Below are positions 50,264-60,500 of a stretch of 64,000 nucleotides of DNA, in pieces. The notes under the pieces are model-generated. The model saw nothing but the letters and a program-made list of their open reading frames with translations, was not told the DNA's origin and searched no databases. The stretch is taken from assembly GCA_902363135.1 (NCBI GenBank), contig CABIZF010000003.1, forward strand, positions 1 to 64,000. The letters run 5' to 3'. This stretch comes from Lachnospiraceae bacterium (GTDB taxonomy: Bacteria; Bacillota; Clostridia; Lachnospirales; Lachnospiraceae). How positions within the stretch are numbered: the first letter of the stretch is position 1; every line of letters begins with the position of its first letter. Made by a program: the position numbers and the translations under genes.

Positions 50264-51940
50264 CTACGCTGCTGCTTTCGCACAGCGTCCAGAAGCAGAA
50301 AGACGCGCGGCAAAGCGCCACCAGCTGAGACCGAGCCCGAAGCCCAGGACCGCAAACCACCGGCCCGCGCCAGACCAGTCGGCCAGGGTGCCGCCGGAAA
50401 GCCACTCTCTTAACCCGTCAGAAGTCTGATCAAGCTTATTTGTATACTGTCCATCTGCATACCCTGTGCTGGAGGAAGCTGCTACTTTCGTTCCATGTCT
50501 TACAGAAGGATTTTCCGGATCATATCCAAGTTCACTGATATATTTCCAACTGTCCTGTGTATCTGCAATACTATATCCACACTCAACATAATCCGATGTC
50601 ACACTTGTTGCTAACTTTGTGCAGTCATAACAAATGCAAGCCGTCATTACATGATTAGATATCTTAAGAATTACATTGCTGATAACTTCGTAAAATCCCA
50701 GGAACATTTCTACACCGAACAGAATGTATGGGTCTTTTCCAGATGTATTACTGTTCGGAGAACCGCAAGAACCAAGGACATTATCGCATGCACCTGTGTG
50801 CCATGGCATTGTAACGATAGTGGTCTTTACTTCTGTAGAGCCTACCATTGTAGAACCGGTAGAAAATTTAGTTCCTCCATTATCTACATAAACTGCCGAA
50901 TTATTGCTGTCATAATCTTCAATTTTTGTAATGATGACACGATTTGCTTTTGCATGAAGTCCTGCATTTCCTCTATCATCCGTCGGATTGCTACCACTTA
51001 AAGCTGTGGCATTTCCAATGGATACCGTGCTTCCGACCACCAAATTGTTTGCATCACTTTTGCTGATAATGATACGTTCCACATTATTTTCAACAACAGT
51101 CGCATAGAACCTGTTGTAATATCCTGTGCAACCAGACATGATTGACTGTGAATCCCGTGTTGCGAAAGCGACCTCAAACAGGTTGTCCATATGGTTTTTA
51201 TCCTGTGCAGTTGTTCCACAATACTGTGTTCCTTTGGCTTTGAATCGTGTAATCATTCCATTGTGAGACTGATCATGCGCAGCGTTTACTCCGCTAATAG
51301 ATGCAGCCTTTCCATCAGAACCATTTCCAGCCATATATTTAGCCTGTGCAACGAACGGTCTGACAGTCTGATCTGTACGGATTGCTGCTCCTTCCGGAAA
51401 GAAGCCTGCGTGATGTTCATCTGAGATAACAAGGCTTTCTCCATTTGCATCAATGGTTATGTTAATCCACTGAGTCAGATACAACATCCATGTATCTCTT
51501 TCTGTCCTGGAGAACTCATTGTCGATTCCCTTAATATATTCCACAATGAATTCTCCGGCATCATCTACATGACCATTAACTTCCAATCCATAAAAAACAG
51601 ATTCGCCTTCAAAATCATTTCTTCCTCTTACTGTGTTCGTAGAAGGCTGTGCTACCATGCCTACAGCATCGAGAGTACGTGTGCCCGCCGACAATGGCGA
51701 TACATCAAATGCACTATGATGAACCCCATATTTTTTCCCAGTTCTCTTGAGATTAAGAATGAATTCAGCCTGTTTATTTTTTTCTCCCGCAAACATACTG
51801 GCGGCTTCCATAAGTGCCACGTCATTATTTATCAACTGTCGAAAGACAGCGTTAAACACATCTGCATGAGCAGGATCAGAAGTTTCTAATTCGCGGAGCT
51901 GATTGTTGAAAACAGCTCCAGAAATATCGAAATACGACAT
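50264..51940 (-). CDS. DGR-diversified phage tail-associated protein
   Basis: 558 aa; AAGGAGG precedes the ATG. Residues 1-150 start MSYFDISGAVFNNQLRELET and look like a phage structural/tail protein; the centre is beta-rich with many Ser/Thr/Asn. The C-terminus (SGLREWLSGG-type, WSGAGRW, SWWRFAARL) is a C-type-lectin-like VR domain with Trp/Gly scaffold and variable surface residues. Predicted receptor-binding tip whose specificity the DGR alters. The last 10 residues (SASGRCAKAA) lie beyond the repeat. Confidence 0.85.
   Translation of the reverse strand: MSYFDISGAVFNNQLRELETSDPAHADVFNAVFRQLINNDVALMEAASMFAGEKNKQAEFILNLKRTGKKYGVHHSAFDVSPLSAGTRTLDAVGMVAQPSTNTVRGRNDFEGESVFYGLEVNGHVDDAGEFIVEYIKGIDNEFSRTERDTWMLYLTQWINITIDANGESLVISDEHHAGFFPEGAAIRTDQTVRPFVAQAKYMAGNGSDGKAASISGVNAAHDQSHNGMITRFKAKGTQYCGTTAQDKNHMDNLFEVAFATRDSQSIMSGCTGYYNRFYATVVENNVERIIISKSDANNLVVGSTVSIGNATALSGSNPTDDRGNAGLHAKANRVIITKIEDYDSNNSAVYVDNGGTKFSTGSTMVGSTEVKTTIVTMPWHTGACDNVLGSCGSPNSNTSGKDPYILFGVEMFLGFYEVISNVILKISNHVMTACICYDCTKLATSVTSDYVECGYSIADTQDSWKYISELGYDPENPSVRHGTKVAASSSTGYADGQYTNKLDQTSDGLREWLSGGTLADWSGAGRWFAVLGFGLGLSWWRFAARLSASGRCAKAAA
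50296..50406 (-). repeat. VR: DGR variable repeat (VR)
   Basis: 3' end of the target gene, encoding residues 512-549. Thirteen codons differ from the TR: residues 518, 520, 521, 524, 529, 531, 533, 534, 538, 542, 543, 546 (silent) and 547. Identity resumes exactly elsewhere and ends abruptly after GAGTGG upstream and CTGCTT downstream. Confidence 0.95.
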
Positions 51941-52008
51941 TTTCTACCTCCTTATGATAACATTTATCTATCATTATCCGATTACTTGTTACAAAATATC
52001 GAAATACG

Positions 52009-52389
52009 TTAGAATGTATCATCGCACTCGAACACGCATTCCATGTCTGCATCTTTTCCTTTCTTCAGAAACGCTTTCATGGCCACCATATCCCCATCTG
52101 CATCATATAACCCAACTTCAGAAATATAAGTGTTTGCCAGCTCATTTTCTGCCAGTGTGCAGCGATATCTGATTTTTGTATCAGAAAGAACCTCATAACC
52201 ATCAACGTTCTTGCGAAGCAATTCATGATGTAAGGTGTTCTGATCGGCACTGTGTGGTTTTACTGTTCCGCCCGAATCTACACCTCCATCACCAAAAGCC
52301 ATGCCTACAATCTTTGGGAGCGATGAAATCCCCGCTCTTGCTTTTACCATTTTTTTCTTAGCCAGTGTTGTAACTGTAGTCCCTGCCAT
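52009..52389 (-). CDS. Phage tail-fibre/collar N-terminal protein
   Basis: 126 aa: ITLAKKKMVKARAG-like start (TTVTTLAKKKMVKARAGISS), KIVGMAFGDGGVD, ENELANTYISEVGLYDADGD. Pattern of phage tail-collar fibre proteins. It connects the baseplate to fibre proteins; next to the DGR target. Confidence 0.72.
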   Translation of the reverse strand: MAGTTVTTLAKKKMVKARAGISSLPKIVGMAFGDGGVDSGGTVKPHSADQNTLHHELLRKNVDGYEVLSDTKIRYRCTLAENELANTYISEVGLYDADGDMVAMKAFLKKGKDADMECVFECDDTF

Positions 52390-53598
52390 TTAAAGGACCT
52401 CCCTTCCTGAATTTAGTTTTACACTTCCATCTAGCCTACACGTTCCATCCAGTCTTGCGGCCCGTGAAGGAATAACCATTGTGACCTCTACTTCTTCTTC
52501 GTGTTTAACAGGCGCACGAATCCGAACTGTCTGCAGATATGGCGGCTCTCCTGCATCAAGCAATAAAGTCCCGTCTAGCAAACAGTTGCCGTCCAGGATC
52601 TTATTACCATCACGCCAGCCCATAATTACCCTCTGTGTGCCTCTAAAATCAGCTTTCTCAGCATTAATCATATCAGGCAATGAAATACACTGTTTCGTTT
52701 CAAAAGCCTCCTGATTGCCGATAAACAGTCTATGCCCGATAAAAGTTTCCATCGGATACCAAGAATTAAGCTTTCTCGTTCCGTCCAGTGAAAAGTTTCC
52801 ATCAAGAAAACCTTCCCACCATACAAAATCACTTCGTACGAAAAAGGAAGGCTTAAATATATTTTCATGATATACATCTGGAATCCGGTGAAAAATTCGA
52901 TCTGCTATAAAATTCTCAGTTAAGACTGTATCGAATGGATAGACTGGGCGAAATTCTGTCGGATACCAATGATTCAGATTGATACTGCCGTCAAGAGCGA
53001 AGGAACCATCAAGAGAATACTTCCACCATGAAAAATCTGAATGATACGTCACTCTCTGTTCAAAGCTCTCTGTGCATTCAATAAGCATGAGGATAACAGA
53101 AAGAAGATATACTGTGTGTGATTGCTTCAGCTTATCGACTTTACTCTTAACTTCTCCTAGTTCTACCTCTGTTTCACCTTCCAATTGAACGCTGAATATG
53201 TTAGGGTGAGAAAAATAATGTCCCGGCTCATTACAATCATGAACCTGGACATCATAATCCGTCACGCCTTTTAAAATCTGTTCCATTCGCCATGGGGTCA
53301 TTGGTGCTTTTGTGTTTTTCTTTTCACGGAGCAACCGTCGTCTTTCTTCATATGACAGGTCTTCTCTTACGGGCAGTCCATACTTGATCTCATGATATTT
53401 AAGTCCCCATGTAGCTGTATCGATAAACATCTGGTATGGAAGTTCTTCAATATGCACAGTGGCCAGATCAAGCTCTCTGCCCATAACTTCGTATATCCAT
53501 TTTCCGACATAGGATTTATCATACCAGCCTTTAGTTACATATGTCAGCATTCTGTTGGCCGAATCGCTCCACGGGAATCTTTCCAGATCTATACTCAT
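52390..53598 (-). CDS. YmfQ-like tail protein with LDG repeats
   Basis: 402 aa. The N-terminal 190 residues match YmfQ/DUF2313-type baseplate proteins (FPWSDSANRMLTYVTKGWYD, YEERRRLLREKK). The rest holds four units with the motif LDGxxxLDGxxxLN starting near residues 195, 264, 334 and 382, separated by Trp/Tyr/Phe-rich segments. This extension is not part of the usual family and may be a fibre-like or adhesive region. Confidence 0.72.
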   Translation of the reverse strand: MSIDLERFPWSDSANRMLTYVTKGWYDKSYVGKWIYEVMGRELDLATVHIEELPYQMFIDTATWGLKYHEIKYGLPVREDLSYEERRRLLREKKNTKAPMTPWRMEQILKGVTDYDVQVHDCNEPGHYFSHPNIFSVQLEGETEVELGEVKSKVDKLKQSHTVYLLSVILMLIECTESFEQRVTYHSDFSWWKYSLDGSFALDGSINLNHWYPTEFRPVYPFDTVLTENFIADRIFHRIPDVYHENIFKPSFFVRSDFVWWEGFLDGNFSLDGTRKLNSWYPMETFIGHRLFIGNQEAFETKQCISLPDMINAEKADFRGTQRVIMGWRDGNKILDGNCLLDGTLLLDAGEPPYLQTVRIRAPVKHEEEVEVTMVIPSRAARLDGTCRLDGSVKLNSGREVL

Positions 53599-54734
53599 GT
53601 CTCAGCCCCCTCTAATGTAAATGTCACATTACCGGTATCTGCATACTCGCTTGATGAAAGGTGAATGTTTTCTCTCTTTCCATCCATCGTAAAATCTATG
53701 AAATCGCTTACTCCGGTTATGGTTGACAGTACTGTTCGAGCCGAATTGTACCGGAGGATATTTGTTTCTTTCGCCGCGGAATAGACTGCCATCATTTCAG
53801 TTTTGAATGTCGAGATTACATCATCCAATCCAACGCCATCCAGAACAAGTCCTGTACAGGCAAAATCTACAGTTTTTACTGTAGCTGACTTGACGATCAG
53901 CTTAGACGATCCAGTAGGCAACAGTCTTTTGCTCCTGTCGTCCGGAGAAACGATATGGTTGTAAACTGCTGTGACCAGTGTACTTGATGCGGGCTGTCCG
54001 TTGCTATCAACTAAGATCAATCCCACTGTTCCTGGTCCTTCAACAGCTGGTTCTACAATACAATCTCCAATCCCGGGGACTTCTTTGGCCCACTTAATAT
54101 AGTCAGCATCATTCGCTACATAGAACTGCGAATCTTGGAATTCTGCATGGATTCGTTCATAATAATCTTCATCATTTTCTTCTTCAGCACCACCCGATGT
54201 TTTCTCGCTGTTGGTAATTGCTGTAACGCCATTGATCGGTGATGCCATAATTGTAATCGTATTTGCCGGAACATTCCCGGATACCCCCGGAGTGACCGCT
54301 TCAACCGCAAGGTCCATGGTTTCATTCTCTGTGAACGTAACAGTTCGTAAAGTCTGGAACTCAACAGCTTCCATCTGATCTGTTGCAGGAACTGCAAAGA
54401 CTGTGCCTGCTGCCAATACTGTGCCATAAGCCGCCGTAACAGACACTGTTCCAGTTGCTGCTACAGCTTCTTTCCTTGTCACTCCTGCTTCTGCGCCATG
54501 CAGATCCATCCAATCGCCCCAGGAATATTCCGGAAACGCAACCATCAGGCAGCGAACAAGATTGAACTGTACAAGCTGAGATATCTCGATGGCCGTAGGC
54601 ATGGTAAAATCATATGGGAAATCACCTTCCATATCCGATATATCCGCCGGAAGGTTTCCCATCATCCTCTCCTGTATCTGGTCAGAATCACTTTCTGACA
54701 CAAATTCCGGAACTTCAAATTCTGGTCTAGCCAT
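53595..54734 (-). CDS. Baseplate J-like protein
   Basis: 379 aa from the ATG at 54734 (AGGAGGTGG upstream). Baseplate_J pattern: YSWGDWMDLHGAEAGVTRKE, AVTPGVSGNVPANTITI, GGAEEENDEDYYERI. It forms the wedge of a contractile-tail baseplate. Overlaps the YmfQ gene by 4 bases. Confidence 0.85.
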   Translation of the reverse strand: MARPEFEVPEFVSESDSDQIQERMMGNLPADISDMEGDFPYDFTMPTAIEISQLVQFNLVRCLMVAFPEYSWGDWMDLHGAEAGVTRKEAVAATGTVSVTAAYGTVLAAGTVFAVPATDQMEAVEFQTLRTVTFTENETMDLAVEAVTPGVSGNVPANTITIMASPINGVTAITNSEKTSGGAEEENDEDYYERIHAEFQDSQFYVANDADYIKWAKEVPGIGDCIVEPAVEGPGTVGLILVDSNGQPASSTLVTAVYNHIVSPDDRSKRLLPTGSSKLIVKSATVKTVDFACTGLVLDGVGLDDVISTFKTEMMAVYSAAKETNILRYNSARTVLSTITGVSDFIDFTMDGKRENIHLSSSEYADTGNVTFTLEGAET

Positions 54735-54748
54735 ATTAACCACCTCCT

Positions 54749-55210
54749 CTAAACTTCTATGATTGAATCAACGGTAAAGGGTTCTCCATCAACCGAATAA
54801 ACTATGAATGATACTTTTACCCTCCCAGTACCCCATTCAAAAGAAAACTCTTCTACCGATGATGTCCGCGGATTGACCATCAGAGCTTCCTGGATTGTCC
54901 TTTCTAGAGAAAGTTCTACAGTGCTTTGGTCAGATTCTCTTGTTATATCTTCCGTTTCAGTTCCATGATCATCCGAATATCCCAGACAAGAATATCTTTC
55001 TGTAGATACCGTTTTTACACACCATATTTTATATGCTTCATATCCATCGTTCATTGGCACATTATTTGCGGCGGTGCGAACGAAATCTCCTTTTTCAAGA
55101 TCCCACATTGGCGATGGCTTATAGTCAACGTCATATTCTTCATCTTCCTCTTCATCCACAAAATCTGGAACATCTACAGTCGGCAGTAAATTTTTTGATT
55201 CTTCTTCCAT
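54749..55210 (-). CDS. xkdS: DUF2634 baseplate protein (XkdS-like)
   Basis: 153 aa; acidic N-terminus (DEEEDEEYDVDY), DLEKGDFVRT, then TIQEALMVNPRTSSVEEFSF. Matches DUF2634/gp25-like baseplate wedge proteins in PBSX-type phages. Confidence 0.75.
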   Translation of the reverse strand: MEEESKNLLPTVDVPDFVDEEEDEEYDVDYKPSPMWDLEKGDFVRTAANNVPMNDGYEAYKIWCVKTVSTERYSCLGYSDDHGTETEDITRESDQSTVELSLERTIQEALMVNPRTSSVEEFSFEWGTGRVKVSFIVYSVDGEPFTVDSIIEV

Positions 55211-55218
55211 ATTGCCTC

Positions 55219-55578
55219 CTATAATCCACTTGCCTTGACTACTACATCTATGACTACAGGTTCTCCCTCAACCCATACGATAAGCACACGATCTCCCGGT
55301 TTTAACTTAGGCATAACCACCTTATGGCTATGTGAGCCCGTTCCGCTGTTATGCCCTCCGTGTGTTCCTCCAGATACGTTTGTTGATAGATTAGCCAAAA
55401 GTCTGCAGACGGAATAATCCTTTTTAGGAATAGGCAAAGGAAAAGTATTGGAAACAAGGGAATAATCTTTCTTGATCACTCCAAAGTCGAACGAAAATCC
55501 TCCTCCTGAGTGTTCTACCATTCTCGAATCCAATACCTTTGCAAGCTTTTCCATTCCATTTTTTTCCATTTTTGACAT
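55219..55578 (-). CDS. xkdR: DUF2577 baseplate protein (XkdR-like)
   Basis: 119 aa from the ATG at 55578 (AGGAGGAACA upstream). LKPGDRVLIVWVEGEPVVID strand pattern at the C-terminus fits DUF2577. Contains a Gly/His-rich stretch (GGTHGGHNSGTGSHSH) in the middle. Confidence 0.72.
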   Translation of the reverse strand: MSKMEKNGMEKLAKVLDSRMVEHSGGGFSFDFGVIKKDYSLVSNTFPLPIPKKDYSVCRLLANLSTNVSGGTHGGHNSGTGSHSHKVVMPKLKPGDRVLIVWVEGEPVVIDVVVKASGL

Positions 55579-55591
55579 AATGTTCCTCCTG

Positions 55592-56848
55592 TCAGTCAAA
55601 TGATCCATCGTCAACCCAGCCCCAGACATGAGTCTGATTCCAGTTTTGTGTAACCAGATGCCATGGGTGTGCTTTTCCGGAACCACCTTTGATCGTGATT
55701 TTTGCTTTTCCGGCTCCTACACTGTATCCTCTGGCATCTGGATAACTGCTGACATAATGCTTACCGCCATGGAAATTAACAATGTCCCCAACATCATATG
55801 ATTTTGCTTTTGTTTTTTTATTCCCACTGCTCTTTTTTGCTGCCGGTGCTTTTTTCAATCCCAGTGTCATAAGCATTTTATCTACATCATGCGTAGCAGA
55901 TATTACGATATAATACCCAGCACTTATTGAAGCTGTTTTTAGATGAATCTTGTCACCCTTCCGAATGATAGGAATATCCGGGAGTTTTATCGTGATTTCT
56001 TCCTTTGGTTTGCCATCATCTGCAAGAATCTCTCTCGCTTCTTTTTTTGCCTCATCCAAAGTATCATTGGTTCCCCTGGAAACAATCTTCTGTCGGATTC
56101 CGTAGCTTGTCTTTCCATCAACTGTAGCCTCAACAGGTGAGCATCCATCATCATTTGCTTTTCCGATGATTTTTACCCTTGTAACCATCCCGGTAGTGCT
56201 GATCTTATGGTTTACTTCTGTAAGATGCTGTGTTTCTTCAAAATGATATACTGTTTTATTTGTTCCAAAACCAACTACGGTCACATTCATTTTCACAGCC
56301 CGCAGACATGCCTCAATGCCACCTTTCTTTTTGGCTTCCTTGAGGATTTTCACAACCACTGTTCCAAGCTTTTCAGACTTATAAGCCAGTTTCCCATGCT
56401 TCACATTTGGTCCGCTGTAAGATGTGACCTTTATGCCCCAGCGTTTCAGCACTTGGACTATGGCTGACTTTGTCTTTACGCCAGCTGAAAAATATACATG
56501 ATCTTGTGATTCCTGCAGATCATATAGAACATCGTATGCCTTTACCTTAAACTTCTCTCCGGATGTTCTCGCTGAAGGATTCCATTCAACTATTTTTCCT
56601 CTGGTTGCTTCGGCATTTTTGCCGCCATTATAGGAATACAAAAGTGCTGCATAACACCCAGGCTTGGCAAGAGAAGAAATTCTTCCCTTTGAAGTTTTGT
56701 CGTTCTTGGCTGAAAAACTAATTCTGGCCGCAAGCTGGTCCTCTCCCTCTTCCCAGGATACATCTTCGACAAATTGCGTGATGTCGTAAGCCTTTTTATC
56801 TGCAGTCATAATGGCCACGAGGTATTTATATTTCATTGGATTTATCAA
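55592..56848 (-). CDS. xkdQ: XkdQ-like tail hub protein
   Basis: 418 aa starting at a TTG (56848) with GGAGG eight bases upstream. XkdQ/gpD-type: ITQFVEDVSWEEGEDQLAAR, LPDIPIIRKGDKIHLKTASI. C-terminal residues 355-418 add an SH3-like domain (YDVGDIVNFHGGKHYVSS, WNQTHVWGWVDDGSFD). Forms the hub of the tail spike. Confidence 0.8.
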   Translation of the reverse strand: MINPMKYKYLVAIMTADKKAYDITQFVEDVSWEEGEDQLAARISFSAKNDKTSKGRISSLAKPGCYAALLYSYNGGKNAEATRGKIVEWNPSARTSGEKFKVKAYDVLYDLQESQDHVYFSAGVKTKSAIVQVLKRWGIKVTSYSGPNVKHGKLAYKSEKLGTVVVKILKEAKKKGGIEACLRAVKMNVTVVGFGTNKTVYHFEETQHLTEVNHKISTTGMVTRVKIIGKANDDGCSPVEATVDGKTSYGIRQKIVSRGTNDTLDEAKKEAREILADDGKPKEEITIKLPDIPIIRKGDKIHLKTASISAGYYIVISATHDVDKMLMTLGLKKAPAAKKSSGNKKTKAKSYDVGDIVNFHGGKHYVSSYPDARGYSVGAGKAKITIKGGSGKAHPWHLVTQNWNQTHVWGWVDDGSFD

Positions 56849-56861
56849 TACTCTCGCCTCC

Positions 56862-57560
56862 TTATGGTAAAGTCAGTACTGTTCCTGGATATATCCAATG
56901 TCCGTTGTCGCTATTGCGCCGGCCATGTTTCTTAGCAGCCGCTTCAATAACCTTCTTATTGGCATTGTAGATATTTCTCCACTTTGATTCAGTTTTATAT
57001 TTCTTACGAGATATTCCACAAAGCGTATCGCCTCGGACAATCCTGTAGGTCTTTTTCTTTTTAGTAGATTTCTTGGTACTTGGCCTAGTGGTTTTCTTTT
57101 TCTTTTTAGCTTTTTTCTTAGTCCCCAGTTCCTTTGTTGTATAAATCTTCATCTCGACATATGGAACAAAAGATATCTCGTACGAATAGTCCCCATGTCC
57201 GCCAAAAGGCTTATACTCAAAAGATTTGATAGTAACATCTTCATTGATACCAGCTTCAGAAACCACCAGATTTAAAGGTGTCTTTTTTGTCTGCCAGCTT
57301 TTCAGTTTGCTGGCGCAGGTTTTTGGCGCTATCCATTTCTGGTTTACGGAGGCAAGCTTTTTTCTGCCTGCCCCCCAGAAATATCCAGACCATTTTATAA
57401 TCTGAGTACCCATACCAGATGGGTAACTCATTTTTCCTTTTCCAAGAATGTTATATTCCTGATATGCTGTTTCTCTTTTTACATCAACATCATCTTTTGG
57501 CATCGAAGGGAACTGGAACTTCGATGCCGAATTATGCAATTCTTTTAATATCGCTCCCAT
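56862..57560 (-). CDS. xkdP: LysM tail protein (XkdP-like)
   Basis: 232 aa. N-terminal tail domain, then a Lys-rich linker (residues 148-172), then a LysM domain (YRIVRGDTLCGISRKKYKTE to YPGTVLTLP). LysM binds peptidoglycan; the protein links tape measure and hub. Confidence 0.8.
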   Translation of the reverse strand: MGAILKELHNSASKFQFPSMPKDDVDVKRETAYQEYNILGKGKMSYPSGMGTQIIKWSGYFWGAGRKKLASVNQKWIAPKTCASKLKSWQTKKTPLNLVVSEAGINEDVTIKSFEYKPFGGHGDYSYEISFVPYVEMKIYTTKELGTKKKAKKKKKTTRPSTKKSTKKKKTYRIVRGDTLCGISRKKYKTESKWRNIYNANKKVIEAAAKKHGRRNSDNGHWIYPGTVLTLP

Positions 57561-57569
57561 GTTCCCTCC

Positions 57570-60500
57570 TTATGTTGTAACAGGCGTATTCTCATAAGCT
57601 TCGCTGAGCATTGTTGCAATTTCGCTTCCAAGATCGTCAGCCAGCTCCTTGATATGCGCTTTGATGAGCCGAATAACATCACTGTCATTTGTATCTGATA
57701 TATTGAACTGCGGGGAGAGGTTAACCTGTACCACAACGCCAGATTTGTCTGACACTACATTCGTTGGCACAGTTTCTTTCTCTGTTTTTTCAGAATCTTG
57801 TGAACTGGAATCTGTGTCGAAATAAGGTGTCGTGTTTGATACTTCTTTGCCAACGATTCCTCCGCTCGCATGTGCTGATATCTCATCATCAGGACCAAGA
57901 ACTCCCAGTGTCCGTCCTGCGGATTTCCACAATTCAATACCTCTCTGTCGTCTGGCCGGTACCGTAGGAATGATATACTCCAACCCTTCCTCACCTACCC
58001 ACGACAGCTCAGCTCCATTCAGTCCGACTTCGCCTCCATTTGCATTACCTGCAATAGTAGCTGATACAGATGATCCGCTACTTGAGGTGGAAATACTAGC
58101 TGATGGATTCGTGATATGCCAGATCAGCGTAACTGCAACATTTGCAGAGGCTGTGAAGCCCTGTGCGAATGTGCTTTGTACCTGTCCGGCACATTCCGAA
58201 TAAATCGCTGCTGCATTGTTGGTCTGGTCGAGTGTGACATCAACATGTCCGTCTGCTGGAATTGTCTCCGAGAAAGCAGATACTACATCAGCTGTTGCGA
58301 GAGAATAAATCTCAGCCGCATTATTGGACTGATCCAACGTGATGCTCGCATGACCATTGGCCGGAACATCACTTACTGCGCTCTCAATATCTGCTGTTAC
58401 CTGCTCCACAACGCCAGAAGTGTCTGTTGTCGTGCCTGAGAAGGTAACATTTGCACTGCCTTCAACTGGTACATCTCCTACAGCACCTTTTGCGTCTTCT
58501 TCCGCCTGTGCCTGCATTCCGGAGGTATCGGTCGTTGTATTTGTGACATTTACATTTGCAGATGCTTCCTGCTCAATAGGCTCTGTTTCCGTTTCATCTG
58601 CTGCCTGTTCGGTTGCAGACTGCATGCCAGATGTATCCACCGTTACCAGTTCTGATGGGATAGTAACAGATGCACCTGCCTGCACTTCAATTCCATTTGC
58701 CGCAAGTGTCCCGGATTCCATGCCGAGAGCTGCCTCAATCTGAGCCGCCGCTGTATCGGAATCCACTTCTACATCTGCCAGATCAACTTTGACTCCTTCT
58801 GCTGTCACAGACATTTCTGCTCCTTCTGCATCCAGAGCCGACATAGCCTGCTCGATAGCAGCCTGAGCCTTGTCTCCGTCAACTTCTGCAGTCAACGTAT
58901 CCATGGAAATAGTCAGTTCCTGGTCTGGGTGAATAATATACGGGCTTTCGATACCGTTCTGTTCTGCAATGGTCTGCCAGTCAATTCCAAGAGCGTTGCC
59001 AATTTCCCACAGGCAATCGCCTTGATCAACCTTAATCTTTACATGATCAGCAGTAACCTCCTGTGTTTCACCCAAGTCACCAAGAGCCTCATTCAGCTTT
59101 GAAGTCCATGCATCTTTGTCAATATCAACGTCTCCATCAACAGAAGCTTTCAGTCCTTCAAGTGTCACATCATCAGTTGTAGTCTCTGCCGCCGCCCTGT
59201 CAATCGCTTCTGCAAGTTCAGGAGGCAACTGACTGCGGACCGTTTCATACATTGGATTGCTCGGATCCGTAAGTGATGCTTTTAATTCATCACTTCCATT
59301 CTTCCAGATCTGATTAGCATAGTTCTGCCATGTTGCAGACGTATCGCCAGCAGCTGCTCCAACCTCAATAGCATCATTAAATGAATCCATAAGGCTTTGT
59401 GGAACTGCTTTCCCCGCTTCCCGGTAATCGTCAATTAGGCCCTGCATCTGTGTTACATCAGGTTTCATGCTCTCATACATGGTACTCAAGGCATTCTGTG
59501 TAGCGTCAGTTGTAACTCCTAATGTTTTTCCATTACCAAGTTCGTTGAAACCATACATCAATGCGCTGGTCATAGCAGATGTGTCTCCGCTCTCTAATTG
59601 TTTCTGTGCTGAATCAATAGAAAACTGCGTATTTTCCGCAAGGCTCTGCCTGTTGCTCTGAATTTTCTCTGCATATGCAGAATTCAAAGTGTTTGAGCCA
59701 AGCTGCAAGCTCTTAGACAGTTCGTTTCCTTCCTGTCCTTTTACATACCAACCAGTCATTTCGTGATACTGCTTATTCTGAGCAGTTGTGATTCTTCCGG
59801 CTGATTCCATCGAATTAAGCTCTGAATACCACTGCTCAACATCTGCCTGTACGCTTTCCTTTGCCGATTGCCTCTGATCTCTCATTGCTCCCAGTAAGTC
59901 AGTGAATGAGCCACTTTCCAGATCAGCTGCATTCAAGCTCCCGTATTCTTGATTTATCCAGTCCCATTTTGCCTGTGCTTCCGATTCCTTCCACCGGGCA
60001 GTTATGCTGTTCATTTTTTCCTGCAAAGCACTGATGGCACCTTCTTCATCTGCATCTATGATTCCATCTTTCAGTGCCTCAGAGACCTTTTGTGATAACT
60101 GGCTAGATAATCCATCCAATTCAACATAATCCGCTGTAGCCCATTTCTCGATGTTCTGGGCTAATGTCTGTCCCTCTTCCGTGCCTCCGAGATACGTCTG
60201 AACGTGGATATGCGCTGCAAACGTCCGGCTTTCCAGTTCTTCAATCTTGCTCTTAACAAAAGTTTCGATATTACTTGTGTAATCTTCCTGTTCTTCTGTC
60301 GTAAGTTTAATACCAACTCTGCTCTTAAACTCCAGAACGTCATTGGATTCCAGTGCCTTCTGAGCATCTTCTCGAAGCTTATCAGCGTTCTTTACCTCAT
60401 TTAAGGCAACTTCCACATTGGCCAGGTACTTCTGATCAAGAATTCCAGAAGCAATGTCCTGCACTTCCTGAGCTGATAGTTTGATGTTTCCAAAATGTTC

